Assembly (NCBI RefSeq): GCF_000023585.1
Contig: NC_012914.1
Span: 3,874,001 to 3,938,000, forward strand
Length of the DNA: 64,000 nt
Reading direction: 5' to 3'
DNA from: Paenibacillus sp. JDR-2
GTDB lineage: Bacteria > Bacillota > Bacilli > Paenibacillales > Paenibacillaceae
The position numbers were made by a program, and so were the translations under genes. Under the pieces are notes generated by a model, which was not told where the DNA came from, searched no databases, and saw nothing but the letters and a program-made list of their open reading frames with translations. Every line of letters starts with the position of its first letter. The first letter of the stretch is position 1. Of this stretch, positions 46,884-55,199 are shown in pieces.

Positions 46884-47654
46884 TTACGTGTTGAAGCTTA
46901 ACAGCAATGATTTGACGATCAGGTACCATCCGTCCACCAGCACGAACAACAGAAGCTTAAACGGCAGGGATATCATGACGGGCGGCAGCATCATCATCCC
47001 CATCGCCATTAACGTGCTTGCGACGATCATATCGATGACGAGAAACGGAATGAATATCATAAAGCCCATCTGGAATGCGGTCTTCAGTTCGCTTATCGCG
47101 TAGGCAGGCACCAGAACGGTAATCGGGATATCCTGATATTTCTCCGGCTTCTCCGTCTTCGTATAATTGAGGAACAGAAGCAGATCTTTCTCCCTTGTAT
47201 GCGAGATCATGAACTTTTTCATTGGATCCGCTGCTTTCTCCAACGCCACGGTCTGCGTAATTTCACCTTTGAGATAAGGCTGCAATGCCACTTCGTTTAC
47301 CTGGGAGAAGGTTGGAGCCATAATGAAAAAGGTCAGGAACATCGCAAGCCCGATCAGAACCTGGTTTGGCGGCATTTGCTGCGTGCCAAGCGATGTGCGA
47401 ACGAATCCAAGTACGATTACAATTCGGGTAAAGCTTGTCATAAGTACCAGAATCGCCGGCGCAATGCTTAATACCGTTATTAGAAGCAGGAGCGACAAGG
47501 CACTTGTTCCCGGCTCTTCGCTTCCATCACCGATGCTGATATCGAGATTGGGCAGCGGATCGGCCGCAAACGCATGCGATTGCAGCAGCATAACCCCCAG
47601 CACTACGGTGACGATCGAAATCCACCATTTATTTTTCATTGTCATCCCCATCAT
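46884..47654 (-). CDS. fliP: Flagellar export channel protein FliP
   Basis: Channel-forming export protein, 256 aa, with a cleavable-looking signal (WWISIVTVVLGVMLLQSHAFA) and the FliP signatures FVRTSLGTQQMPPNQVLIGL and MGMMMLPPVMISLPFK. The ATG at 47654 overlaps the end of fliO by 26 nt and has AAGGA 8 nt upstream; a later ATG at 47639 is also possible. Confidence 0.96.
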   Translation of the reverse strand: MMGMTMKNKWWISIVTVVLGVMLLQSHAFAADPLPNLDISIGDGSEEPGTSALSLLLLITVLSIAPAILVLMTSFTRIVIVLGFVRTSLGTQQMPPNQVLIGLAMFLTFFIMAPTFSQVNEVALQPYLKGEITQTVALEKAADPMKKFMISHTREKDLLLFLNYTKTEKPEKYQDIPITVLVPAYAISELKTAFQMGFMIFIPFLVIDMIVASTLMAMGMMMLPPVMISLPFKLLLFVLVDGWYLIVKSLLLSFNT

Positions 47655-48249
47655 GTTTGGATTCCTTCAGAAGCGACTCCAGCTGCTCTTTGCGGTCAGC
47701 CTGCTTACTGAGGTTTTGATTCAGCAAGCTTTGGAAGGAGGATTGCTGCATGTTCCACTGCTCTTCCGTCAGGTCCTCACCCGTTCGCGACTCTTCTTTA
47801 CGGAACCTCTTAAGAAAATCAGAGATTGTGTTTGCTGACCATCCGGCTGCATGGGATTGTCTGTCCAGTGAAGCAAGAATTGCCTGCACCTGCTTCTCAT
47901 CGTCAATCTTATCGAGGAGCGTCACATTTTCTCCGACACCCACCACATACAACCGTCCTGACAGCTCAACAACCTGAAGCGAGTTGTTCTGCCCCAGCGC
48001 AACCCCTCCGAGAGAGCGAACCGCACGGTTAGTTCCCCACATGCGATTACGCTGAGACAAAAATTTAATAAGTAACACAATTAAGCCGATAACTATAAAT
48101 AGAGAGACAATGACCCAGATCACGCTGCCCGTATAGCTGCCGGCCATTGGACTCTCGTCATTCCCGCTGCCCGCTGCCGCGGCGAAGGCGGGCTGTACAG
48201 CAACGCCAACCGCAGTCAAGGAAGTTAATCTCGTAACATATGTAAGCAT
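47629..48249 (-). CDS. fliO: Flagellar assembly protein FliO (FliZ of Bacillus)
   Basis: Helps assemble the FliP ring. The 206-aa product has an N-terminal signal-like stretch, a transmembrane segment (VIWVIVSLFIVIGLIVLLIK, about 43-62) and a cytoplasmic FliO domain (RAVRSLGGVALGQNNSLQVVEL, LYVVGVGENVTLLDKI). The ATG at 48249 lies 3 nt after the cheY stop with a poor binding site, suggesting coupled translation. Confidence 0.88.
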   Translation of the reverse strand: MLTYVTRLTSLTAVGVAVQPAFAAAAGSGNDESPMAGSYTGSVIWVIVSLFIVIGLIVLLIKFLSQRNRMWGTNRAVRSLGGVALGQNNSLQVVELSGRLYVVGVGENVTLLDKIDDEKQVQAILASLDRQSHAAGWSANTISDFLKRFRKEESRTGEDLTEEQWNMQQSSFQSLLNQNLSKQADRKEQLESLLKESKHDGDDNEK

Positions 48250-48252
48250 AGC

Positions 48253-48615
48253 TTAGCCAAGCGTTTTCTTAATCGCTTCGATTACGCGATCAGCTTGGAA
48301 TGGTTTAACGATAAAGTCTTTTGCGCCGGCTTGGATCGCGTCGATAACCATCGCTTGCTGGCCCATCGCGGAACACATAATAACTTTTGCATTGCCGTCG
48401 AGCTTTTTGATTTCTTTCAGTGCGGAAATGCCATCCATCTCCGGCATCGTAATGTCCATCGTAATCAGGTCAGGCTTAAGCTCCTTGTACTTCTCTACCG
48501 CCTGTGCGCCGTCTTGCGCTTCCCCGACGACCTCGTAGCCGTTTTTAGTCAGAATGTCTCGGATCATCATGCGCATGAATGCTGCGTCGTCTACGATTAG
48601 AATGCGGTTTGCCAT
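48253..48615 (-). CDS. cheY: Chemotaxis response regulator CheY
   Basis: Single-domain receiver, 120 aa, that binds FliM/FliY when phosphorylated. Acidic pocket residues Asp9, Asp10, the phospho-acceptor Asp54 (MDITMPEMDG), the switch Ser in MCSAMGQ and Lys in VKPF are present. The ATG at 48615 follows TAGGAGGAAA. It is encoded between fliY and fliO as in B. subtilis. Confidence 0.97.
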   Translation of the reverse strand: MANRILIVDDAAFMRMMIRDILTKNGYEVVGEAQDGAQAVEKYKELKPDLITMDITMPEMDGISALKEIKKLDGNAKVIMCSAMGQQAMVIDAIQAGAKDFIVKPFQADRVIEAIKKTLG

Positions 48616-48635
48616 CTTTTTTTCCTCCTAGAGTA

Positions 48636-49901
48636 TTATTGCAATTTTTGAATGCGGTCCCATTGGCTTACGATATCCGTTACCCGTACACCAAAGTTCT
48701 CATCTATGACGACAACCTCTCCCTTGGCGATCAGCTTGTTGTTCACCAGGATGTCGACAGGTTCACCGGCCAGCTTGTCCAGCTCGATAATGGAGCCTTG
48801 GGACAGTTCCAGAATATCCTTAATTTGCTTTTGGGTCCTTCCTAATTCTACGGTAACTTTAAGCGGTATGTCGAGAAGTAAATTGAGGTTTGTCTCATCT
48901 GTTTGTACATATGGCGCTTGATTGAAGTTTGCGAACTGTACAGGTTGAACATTTACGTTTCGGTTTGCCGCGTGACCATAGGTCTGAGGTCCCTGTGGCT
49001 GCATCTGAATATCGAATGCCGCGCTTTGCTGGTAAGGATTATACGGCTGATTATATTGCGCTGCCGCTGCCGCAGGAGCTTGCTGATACGGATCTTGATA
49101 CGCCTGTTGCGGAGCCGGTGCAGGCGCTGGCGTTACTGCCGCCGCCGGGGCCGGTGTTGGCTCAGGCGCAGGAACCGGCGCAGCCGGAGCCGCTGCAATT
49201 TCTTCTTCAACGTCACCCATCAGAATGGCAACCATCTGCTTGGCAAACGGTACAGGAAGAAGTTGCATGATGGTTGAATCTATCAAGTCCCCAATCGTCA
49301 AACGGAAAGAGATTTTGATAAACACATCTTCAGTCGGGAGCTGCCCCATTCCGCCGCCGCTGTCTACATCGAGAATATCGATACCCGGAGGCGAAATATT
49401 AACGAATCGGTTAAATATCGTAGACATCGATGTTGCGGACGAGCCCATCATCTGGTTCATCGCTTCCTGAACGGCGCTAATATGAATCTCGTTCAGCTCC
49501 TGAAGCGTTACATCCCCTTCTCCGCCGAGCATAAGGTCCGCAATGACCTGAGCGTCTTTTGTCTTGATAACTAATGAATTAATCCCCTGGAAGCCGTCTA
49601 CGTACTGTACGCTGACCGCAACATGCGGCTTAGGAAATTCATTCGCAAGATCCTCGCGTTTAATGAAGGTAACCTGAGGCGTAGTAATATCGACTTTCTT
49701 TCCTAGCAACGTCGATAAAGCCGTAGCTGCGCTGCCAAACGTGATATTGCCGATTTCCCCCAGAGCATCCTGCTCGATCGGAGACAAGAAGTCCGACAGC
49801 TGATATTCGGAAGCCTGCGATTGCGATGATGCGAGCTCGCTGGCTGTCTGATTAAGCAACGCGTCTATTTCCTCTTGCGATAAATAATCTTTACTCGTCA
49901 T
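48636..49901 (-). CDS. fliY: Flagellar switch phosphatase FliY
   Basis: Switch component that also dephosphorylates CheY-P. The 421-aa protein has an N-terminal EIDALL peptide (CheY-binding type), two CheC-like phosphatase motifs (EIGNITFGSAATALS and QEAMNQMMGSSATSMS), a Pro/Ala/Gln/Tyr-rich linker (about 245-330) and a C-terminal FliN/SpoA domain (LGRTQKQIKDILELSQGSII). The ATG at 49901 overlaps fliM; upstream AAGGAG is 12 nt away. FliY phosphatase could partly compensate for the interrupted CheC. Confidence 0.95.
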   Translation of the reverse strand: MTSKDYLSQEEIDALLNQTASELASSQSQASEYQLSDFLSPIEQDALGEIGNITFGSAATALSTLLGKKVDITTPQVTFIKREDLANEFPKPHVAVSVQYVDGFQGINSLVIKTKDAQVIADLMLGGEGDVTLQELNEIHISAVQEAMNQMMGSSATSMSTIFNRFVNISPPGIDILDVDSGGGMGQLPTEDVFIKISFRLTIGDLIDSTIMQLLPVPFAKQMVAILMGDVEEEIAAAPAAPVPAPEPTPAPAAAVTPAPAPAPQQAYQDPYQQAPAAAAAQYNQPYNPYQQSAAFDIQMQPQGPQTYGHAANRNVNVQPVQFANFNQAPYVQTDETNLNLLLDIPLKVTVELGRTQKQIKDILELSQGSIIELDKLAGEPVDILVNNKLIAKGEVVVIDENFGVRVTDIVSQWDRIQKLQ

Positions 49902-50892
49902 TTTCTTCTTCCGCTCCTTCGCTGACAACTAGATCCACTTGCACGGCAATCCGATCCTTGACGGAGCCCGGGCTTCCGATAAACTTCAGCTTCTCGCCAA
50001 CCTTAATGCGAAGTCCGTCATCTATCGGTTTATTTAACGAAATGACGTCTCCAACCGCGAGACCCAAAAATTCTTTGATCGTAATGACCGATTCGCCAAG
50101 CTCGGCAACGATTGGAAGCTTCGCTTTGCTCACGCGCTGCTCCAGCATTTCAACTTCTTCTGGAATTCTCTCTTTTTTCTGGGAGACGAACCAGTGGTGG
50201 GCAGACAACCGCGGCATAATCGGTTCAATAACGACATGCGGGATACATAGATTAATCATCCCCGTCGTATCGCCGATCTTTGTGCTGAGCGAGATCAATG
50301 CGATCGTTTCGTTCGGAGAGACAATCTGCATAAATTGCGGATTCGTCTCCAGCGCCTCCAGACGCGGCGAAATATCAATGACCGTCTTCCATGCTTCCTG
50401 CAAGCTTTCAAACGCCCTGGCGAAAATACGTTCCATAATAATGGTCTCGATCTCGGTCAGATTGTTGATCTTGGAAGGCGCCATCCCCTGCCCGCCCAGC
50501 ATTCTGTCGAGCATGGCATAAGCAACGTTAGGATGAACTTCGAGCACCATGCGCCCTTCCAGCGGCTCCGCTTCAAATATGTTCAGAATCGTCATCTTCG
50601 GAATCGAGCGGATAAATTCATCGTACGGCAGCTGCTCGACCTGCACGACATTGATCTGAACGAATGTACGAAGCTGCGCTGAGAAATAGGTTGTCAAATA
50701 TCGCGCGAAGTTTTCGTGTATGCGTGTTAAGCTTCGTATGTGATCCTTCGAGAATCGAGTAGCGCGCTTGAAATCGTAGACTCGAACCTTTCGCGTAACC
50801 TCTTCTTTTTTCAGTTCATCCGCATCCATCTCACCCGATGACAAAGCGGCTAGCAGCGCGTCTATCTCATTCTGCGATAATACATCAACCAA
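49891..50892 (-). CDS. fliM: Flagellar motor switch protein FliM
   Basis: CheY-P-binding switch protein. The 333-aa product begins with the CheY-binding peptide region VLSQNEIDALLAAL, has the middle domain with MLDRMLGGQG and a C-terminal SpoA domain (LGESVITIKEFLGLAVGDVISL). I chose the TTG at 50892 behind GGGGGTGAGAGGA; nearby GTG codons are alternatives. It lies between fliL and fliY. Confidence 0.95.
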   Translation of the reverse strand: MVDVLSQNEIDALLAALSSGEMDADELKKEEVTRKVRVYDFKRATRFSKDHIRSLTRIHENFARYLTTYFSAQLRTFVQINVVQVEQLPYDEFIRSIPKMTILNIFEAEPLEGRMVLEVHPNVAYAMLDRMLGGQGMAPSKINNLTEIETIIMERIFARAFESLQEAWKTVIDISPRLEALETNPQFMQIVSPNETIALISLSTKIGDTTGMINLCIPHVVIEPIMPRLSAHHWFVSQKKERIPEEVEMLEQRVSKAKLPIVAELGESVITIKEFLGLAVGDVISLNKPIDDGLRIKVGEKLKFIGSPGSVKDRIAVQVDLVVSEGAEEENDE

Positions 50893-50928
50893 TCCTCTCA
50901 CCCCCTTCAAGGAATGTCGGCAACAAGC

Positions 50929-51397
50929 TTATAACTGCTGCATGATAAAATTCGTAATTTCTACTTTAACCAGCTTTTTGCCTTCTGGCAGAATTGGATT
51001 AATCAGATTCAAAAGCTTCGATTCCAGCATATCCTCACCTTGCGAGTCCGTTAAGCTCAGCTGCCGTCAAATCGGCAACCGTGCGGTTAATAATTGGCCT
51101 TACCTCAATTTCGAGAATCTTATCGAACTCTTCCTTTGTCTTCTTGCTGTCCAGCTGGAACGCAAAGCTCATAACAACGACATAGTCCGAATCTTTCAAG
51201 TTGCGTTTGAAATCCTTCAGCTCGGAAGTAACGGACACCAGCTCGTCTGCAGAAAGATGCTTCACCGTAACAGGCGCTTTTTCCGGGTCGGGCTTATCTG
51301 TGTCGTTAAAAAACGATTTGTACAAAATGATGGATACAATTGCGATCAGCGTTATTGCTAGCAAGGTAGTGACTAGCCATGGCAACATTTTTTTCAT
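50929..51397 (-). pseudogene. fliL: Flagellar protein FliL with a single-base frameshift
   Basis: FliL is a one-pass membrane protein associated with the stator. The first 120 codons (51397-51035) give a membrane anchor and most of the periplasmic domain but end prematurely after LTAAELNGLAR. In the next frame, from about 51055 to a TAA at 50929, the sequence continues as TDSQGEDMLESKLLNLINP and ends VEITNFIMQQL, the normal FliL C-terminus. Removing one A from CTTAACGG (51054-51051) restores one continuous protein of about 155 aa. Either a mutation, a sequence error or, less likely, +1 frameshifting at CTT-A. Confidence 0.85.
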
Positions 51398-51399
51398 CT

Positions 51400-51621
51400 C
51401 TATGGACCCTCCGTTTGTTCGATCTTCTGGGTCGCTGCTAGAACGCCGATTGAACGAATATAACTCTGAATTAGCTGTACCAGCTCGGCTGCGCTCTCCG
51501 TTACGATAAATTTTTTACCCGTAGTGAGCGTAATGATCGTATCCGGAGTTTCTTCTATCAATTCGATAAGAAGAGCATTAATCATCAGCTTCGAGCCATT
51601 CAATCGAGTTACGGTAATCAT
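51400..51621 (-). CDS. swrD: FlbD-family motility protein SwrD
   Basis: A 73-aa protein of the FlbD family (MITVTRLNGSKLMINALLIE, TIITLTTGKKFIV). In B. subtilis SwrD (YlzI), encoded between flgE and fliL as here, increases flagellar motor power and swarming. The ATG at 51621 has a GGGGGGAGC site. A GGGGGCTG / CAGCCCCC hairpin lies 20 bp upstream. Confidence 0.88.
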   Translation of the reverse strand: MITVTRLNGSKLMINALLIELIEETPDTIITLTTGKKFIVTESAAELVQLIQSYIRSIGVLAATQKIEQTEGP

Positions 51622-51642
51622 AAGCTCCCCCCTCGCTGATTT

Positions 51643-51662
51643 GGGGGCTGAGAGCAGCCCCC
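51643..51662 (-). promoter_or_regulatory. GC-rich hairpin between flgE and swrD
   Basis: GGGGGCTG-CTCT-CAGCCCCC is a perfect 8-bp stem with a 4-nt loop. No T run follows (AAATCAGC), so it is not a convincing terminator; it may stabilise the 3' end of a processed flgE mRNA or dampen swrD. Confidence 0.6.
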
Positions 51663-51696
51663 TTCAGTCATGACCGATAGTTATTGCCCGAAACTA

Positions 51697-52509
51697 TTAA
51701 CGTTTCAAGTTAACAACCTCTTGCAAAATCTCGTCGGATGTGGTGATGATACGGGAATTCGCCTGGAAACCGCGCTGTGCAACGATCATCTCGGTGAATT
51801 CATTCGTCAGGTCGACGTTCGACATCTCCAGCTGGCCAGCGATAATGGCGCCTGTACCAAGTTCAGGATCATCTGCCGTTACGATCTCGAACTCGCCGTC
51901 CGGATTGGCATTGGCCGTTACCCGGTACAGATTGCCGCCTACTTTCTCCAGACCGCTCGGGTTAACCACTTTTACGACTCCAAGCTGCGCAACGGCTTCC
52001 GTACCGTCCGCTGTTACCGCAAGAATCGAACCGTCTTGTCCGATCGAGAAGGACGTTACATCCTCTCCGAGAACAATCGGCTCACCATCGGACGATAGAA
52101 CAAACATGCCGTCGGCATTAACCAACTGTCTGTTACCATCCAATGTGAAGTTACCTGCGCGTGTCAGATAGGTAGGAGAATCGCCTCCGGCGGATACTGC
52201 GAAGAATCCGTCACCGTCAATGCGAAGGTCGGTTGGCACGTTTGTTGTCATCGCGCTGCCAGGTGTATGGATAGTATCGATCGCTGAGATCGTGACGCCA
52301 AGACCAATCTGCTTCGCGTTGACGCCGCCCTGCTCTCCTTCGAGAGATGCCGTAACCCCTGAAGTGGTCTGGCTCAGAATATCGCTGAACATAACCCGGC
52401 CGCCCTTGAATCCTACCGTATTGACGTTTGCGATGTTATTGCCGATTACGTCAAGCTTTGTTTGGAAACCGCGCATACCCGATACGCCGGAATACATGGA
52501 TCTAAGCAT
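51697..52509 (-). CDS. flgE: Flagellar hook protein (FlgE, formerly FlgG in Bacillus)
   Basis: Axial protein, 270 aa, with the rod/hook N-terminal motif GNNIANVNTVGFKGGRVMFSD, a D1-type middle region (LRIDGDGFFAVSAGG) and the C-terminal helix SNVDLTNEFTEMIVAQRGF. The length matches B. subtilis FlgE (264 aa), the hook subunit encoded at this position; other annotations call it FlgG. The ATG at 52509 has AGGAGGAG upstream, and two and a quarter tandem 70-bp palindromic repeats precede the binding site. Confidence 0.92.
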   Translation of the reverse strand: MLRSMYSGVSGMRGFQTKLDVIGNNIANVNTVGFKGGRVMFSDILSQTTSGVTASLEGEQGGVNAKQIGLGVTISAIDTIHTPGSAMTTNVPTDLRIDGDGFFAVSAGGDSPTYLTRAGNFTLDGNRQLVNADGMFVLSSDGEPIVLGEDVTSFSIGQDGSILAVTADGTEAVAQLGVVKVVNPSGLEKVGGNLYRVTANANPDGEFEIVTADDPELGTGAIIAGQLEMSNVDLTNEFTEMIVAQRGFQANSRIITTSDEILQEVVNLKR

Positions 52510-52530
52510 TTATATAACTCCTCCTAAAAA

Positions 52531-52687
52531 GAATTAGCACACAATTGGACATGTTATGGCCAAATCGTGATGATTCTTGCTTCGTAAGCTTTCGCTTAAA
52601 GAATTAGCACACAATTGGACATGTTATGGCCAAATCGTGATGATTCTTGCTTCGTAAGCTTTCGCTTAAAGAATTAGCACACAATTG
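52531..52687 (-). repeat. Exact 70-bp tandem repeat (2.25 copies) before the flgE ribosome binding site
   Basis: Units 52531-52600 and 52601-52670 are identical; 52671-52687 is a third, partial copy of 17 bp. In sense orientation each unit has AAGC-GAAA-GCTT (tetraloop type) overlapping GCTT-ACG-AAGC, then an imperfect hairpin GAAT...CACGATTTGG / CCAATTGTG...ATTC. The last unit is followed by TTTTTAGGAGG. CTTCGTAAGC and the GAATT..CACACAA start are shared with the pepR repeat. Confidence 0.95.
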
Positions 52688-52704
52688 AATCTCGTGCTTA
52701 ATGA

Positions 52705-52732
52705 TTGGCTGCTTCAGTCGGTCGGCAGCCAA
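52705..52732 (-). promoter_or_regulatory. Hairpin upstream of the flgE repeat array
   Basis: TTGGCTGC and GCAGCCAA form a perfect 8-bp stem with a 12-nt loop, about 25 bp after the end of the preceding gene. There is no T run on the minus strand. It separates that gene from the repeat array. Confidence 0.5.
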
Positions 52733-52755
52733 AGGGCCCCCTTATCGGTCCAGCC

Positions 52756-53130
52756 CTAGCTTAAGATCACCGCACTGTCGATATTCGTAAAAACATTGCT
52801 TTGCATTTGCTTGCCGTCCATTGCAGTGACTACCGTACGGCTAGGAACGTTAACAATCATCGCAATGTCTTTCATTACAATCAAGGAATCTTTTGCGCCT
52901 TTAGACTCGGCTTCATCCACCGCATTCATAATCTTGGTCAGCGATTCCGGTTGCAGTTGAATTCCGCGCTGCTTCATCCGCACTTCTGCGTGCTGGCTGA
53001 ATTTAAGCACCTTGGCATCAAGCATATCCTTGAAGCCACCGGCTTGCTGCGGACGCGGAGTATTCTTGGCACCGGTCAGAGGCGGCGCACCGACAGGAAA
53101 CAGATGGCTGATTTTCACTCCGTCACTCAT
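52756..53130 (-). CDS. Conserved flagellar operon protein (TIGR02530 type)
   Basis: A 124-aa protein with the family core FSQHAEVRMKQRGIQLQPE followed by DSLIVMKDIAMIVNVPSRTVVTAMD. It belongs to a small family found only between flgD and the hook gene in Firmicutes flagellar operons. The ATG overlaps the flgD stop (ATGA). A hook assembly role is inferred from position; no enzymatic motif is visible. Confidence 0.85.
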   Translation of the reverse strand: MSDGVKISHLFPVGAPPLTGAKNTPRPQQAGGFKDMLDAKVLKFSQHAEVRMKQRGIQLQPESLTKIMNAVDEAESKGAKDSLIVMKDIAMIVNVPSRTVVTAMDGKQMQSNVFTNIDSAVILS

Positions 53131-53675
53131 ACGGAACCATCTTCCTGTTCGGTTGAACTAGAATTTGTATCTGCCGTTCCCGCCGTTTCACCATTCCCGT
53201 CCGACTCTTCACTACCGTCATCAGGTTGATTAGCTTCAGGTGCTTTATCGGATACGGTCACGACATCGCTAAGCTTAATCATGGTTTCATCCGCAAATTT
53301 GGCATACAAAGTACCGTCCTGAGAAACGATTGAATTAACCGCGTCATACATCAGCTTGGTTTGGCCTGCATCATCCAGTTCATACCAGGAAACGGTTTTC
53401 CCGATAATGGAAGATGCCGTGCCAAGATTTTGATTGAGTAAAGAAAGCTGATCCGACATGTTCATTAGCTGCTCAACAGAAGTAAACTGCGCCATTTGCG
53501 TAATGAATGCGGCGTTATCCTGCGGCTGCAGCGGATCCTGATTCTTCAGCTGCGTTACGAGCAATTCAAGAAACGCATCCTTGCCTAACGCATTTTTATC
53601 GGTATCCTTGCCTGCTGCCTTCACGTTCGAAGTGCTGTAATTCGGCCACATGACTTTCGAAGATACTGTCGCCAT
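53127..53675 (-). CDS. flgD: Hook assembly scaffold FlgD
   Basis: Cap protein required for hook polymerisation. The 182-aa product has the conserved N-terminal FLELLVTQLKNQDPLQPQD and FITQMAQFTSVEQLMNM, followed by ASSIIGKTVSWYELDDAG. The C-terminal tail is acidic and Ser/Thr-rich. The ATG at 53675 has ATGGAGGTGA upstream. It follows fliK. Confidence 0.94.
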   Translation of the reverse strand: MATVSSKVMWPNYSTSNVKAAGKDTDKNALGKDAFLELLVTQLKNQDPLQPQDNAAFITQMAQFTSVEQLMNMSDQLSLLNQNLGTASSIIGKTVSWYELDDAGQTKLMYDAVNSIVSQDGTLYAKFADETMIKLSDVVTVSDKAPEANQPDDGSEESDGNGETAGTADTNSSSTEQEDGSV

Positions 53676-53720
53676 AAACTCACCTCCATCCTACACGCGT
53701 ACCGTCTAAGGAGCATTTGA

Positions 53721-55175
53721 TTAAGCCGTCACATTGACAGCACGTCCGTAGCCTAGATCTTGTATCGCCTGCTGCTCGGCAACATCAGACTCAAAATCCT
53801 CCTGCAACCCGTCGCCTTTGGATTTATTTTGATTGGAAAAAGCCTGCTGGCCGGTTCCCTGGCCATGCTGGCCGTTGGATAAATGCGCGGCCGACTGGCC
53901 GTATGTTACTTCAAGCTTGTCGACTGACAAACCCTGTTGCTGCAAAGCAACTCTTAACTGCGCCATCTGATTGTCGAGCGCATCCTTAGCGCTTGCGTTA
54001 TCCGCGTGGAACAAAGCCGTGAGTTGCCCGTTATGCATCGTTATGCGTACGTCAACCTGTCCAAGCTCTTTAGGAAACAGCTGAATGGTTGCTTCCGACA
54101 TACCGTTGCCATGCTTGATATTCAGCTTTTGAATAAAATCCTTCATATTGTCCGCGAAATCGGTAACCGGAACGGACGCTTGCACAATAGGCGCTAGCTT
54201 TGCTGCATGAGGCACCGTTTGACGAATGACATCAGCAAATGACTGACCGGTTGTTAATATCGGTGCCTGCTCGTCTGTTTCACTGGATGCTTCCGTCTCT
54301 TCCTTCGTTACTTGCTGGTCGGTTGCCGCTGCTATCGCAACCGGATGAACAGCGCGCTCAGTCAATCGCTGCAAATGAACGGATACCGCGGGCGCAGTTG
54401 TTGTAACTGTTATTTCAGGCGCTTGTTGAGCCGACACGACAGGCTGTTCTGTACGCCTGCTCAAATCTTTCTGCTTTTGAACGAATTGCTGCAGAGCCCC
54501 AAGCTGCTGCCCGATTAGCTGGACTGGCTCTTGAAGTCCGATTTGCTTCATTGTTCCTTCCTGCATTGCCGTTTGAAGCTGCAGCAAGGAATCCTGAACC
54601 TTGCTTACGATTGCTGCCAGCTGCTGATTTGTATCCTGATTCCCTGTCAACGACTGATTGGAAGCATCGCTTGCCTGAGTCTGAAGCTGTACCGGCATCG
54701 GAATCCCTAAAAGAGCAAGCAAAGCCTGAAGTTGATCCAGCATCGAAGCTGGCTCCGACATATCCTGATCTTGACTGTCTGCCGATGGGGCGGACAAATC
54801 CGACTTGATCTTTTCCAAATCGGCAAGCAATTGATCGATGATTTCCATCAGATCAGCTGTTGCATCGGTCAAAACATCCGATTCCGTTACGGCAGCACTG
54901 CCTGCCGCAGCTGTCGCTTCGCCTGCCTGATTGACTGCCGGTGCATCGTTCGCTGCGTGCGCATCCTTACCGGAAACGGCTTGCTGCGCATTGTCAGCCT
55001 TATCCGCTGCAGATGAAGATGCGCCGGTTTTATCCGAAGCGCCTTTGTCGCCTTTCATCTGATTGGCTAGCGTCTTTTGAAATTTGTCATTTCCGCCTGA
55101 TTTCGCTTGCGTAGATACGTTGTTTGTTGTCGCGGCTGGTGCTGGCGTTGAGACTTGAGGAATGATCATCTCCAT
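53721..55175 (-). CDS. fliK: Flagellar hook-length control protein FliK
   Basis: Molecular ruler secreted during hook growth. The 484-aa protein has a long Gln/Ala/Ser-rich N-terminal region and a C-terminal FliK_C domain with MSEATIQLFPKELGQVDVRI and ALRVALQQQG-like segments, followed by a Gln/Gly/His-rich tail. I placed the start at the ATG at 55175 because the GTG four codons earlier lies inside the AGGAGG. It lies between ylxF and flgD. Confidence 0.9.
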   Translation of the reverse strand: MEMIIPQVSTPAPAATTNNVSTQAKSGGNDKFQKTLANQMKGDKGASDKTGASSSAADKADNAQQAVSGKDAHAANDAPAVNQAGEATAAAGSAAVTESDVLTDATADLMEIIDQLLADLEKIKSDLSAPSADSQDQDMSEPASMLDQLQALLALLGIPMPVQLQTQASDASNQSLTGNQDTNQQLAAIVSKVQDSLLQLQTAMQEGTMKQIGLQEPVQLIGQQLGALQQFVQKQKDLSRRTEQPVVSAQQAPEITVTTTAPAVSVHLQRLTERAVHPVAIAAATDQQVTKEETEASSETDEQAPILTTGQSFADVIRQTVPHAAKLAPIVQASVPVTDFADNMKDFIQKLNIKHGNGMSEATIQLFPKELGQVDVRITMHNGQLTALFHADNASAKDALDNQMAQLRVALQQQGLSVDKLEVTYGQSAAHLSNGQHGQGTGQQAFSNQNKSKGDGLQEDFESDVAEQQAIQDLGYGRAVNVTA

Positions 55176-55199
55176 ATTTTGATTCACCTCCTCTCTCTC

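Noticed and set aside
52531..52687. Possible CRISPR array
   Set aside because: The copies are contiguous with no unique spacers, and no cas genes are nearby.
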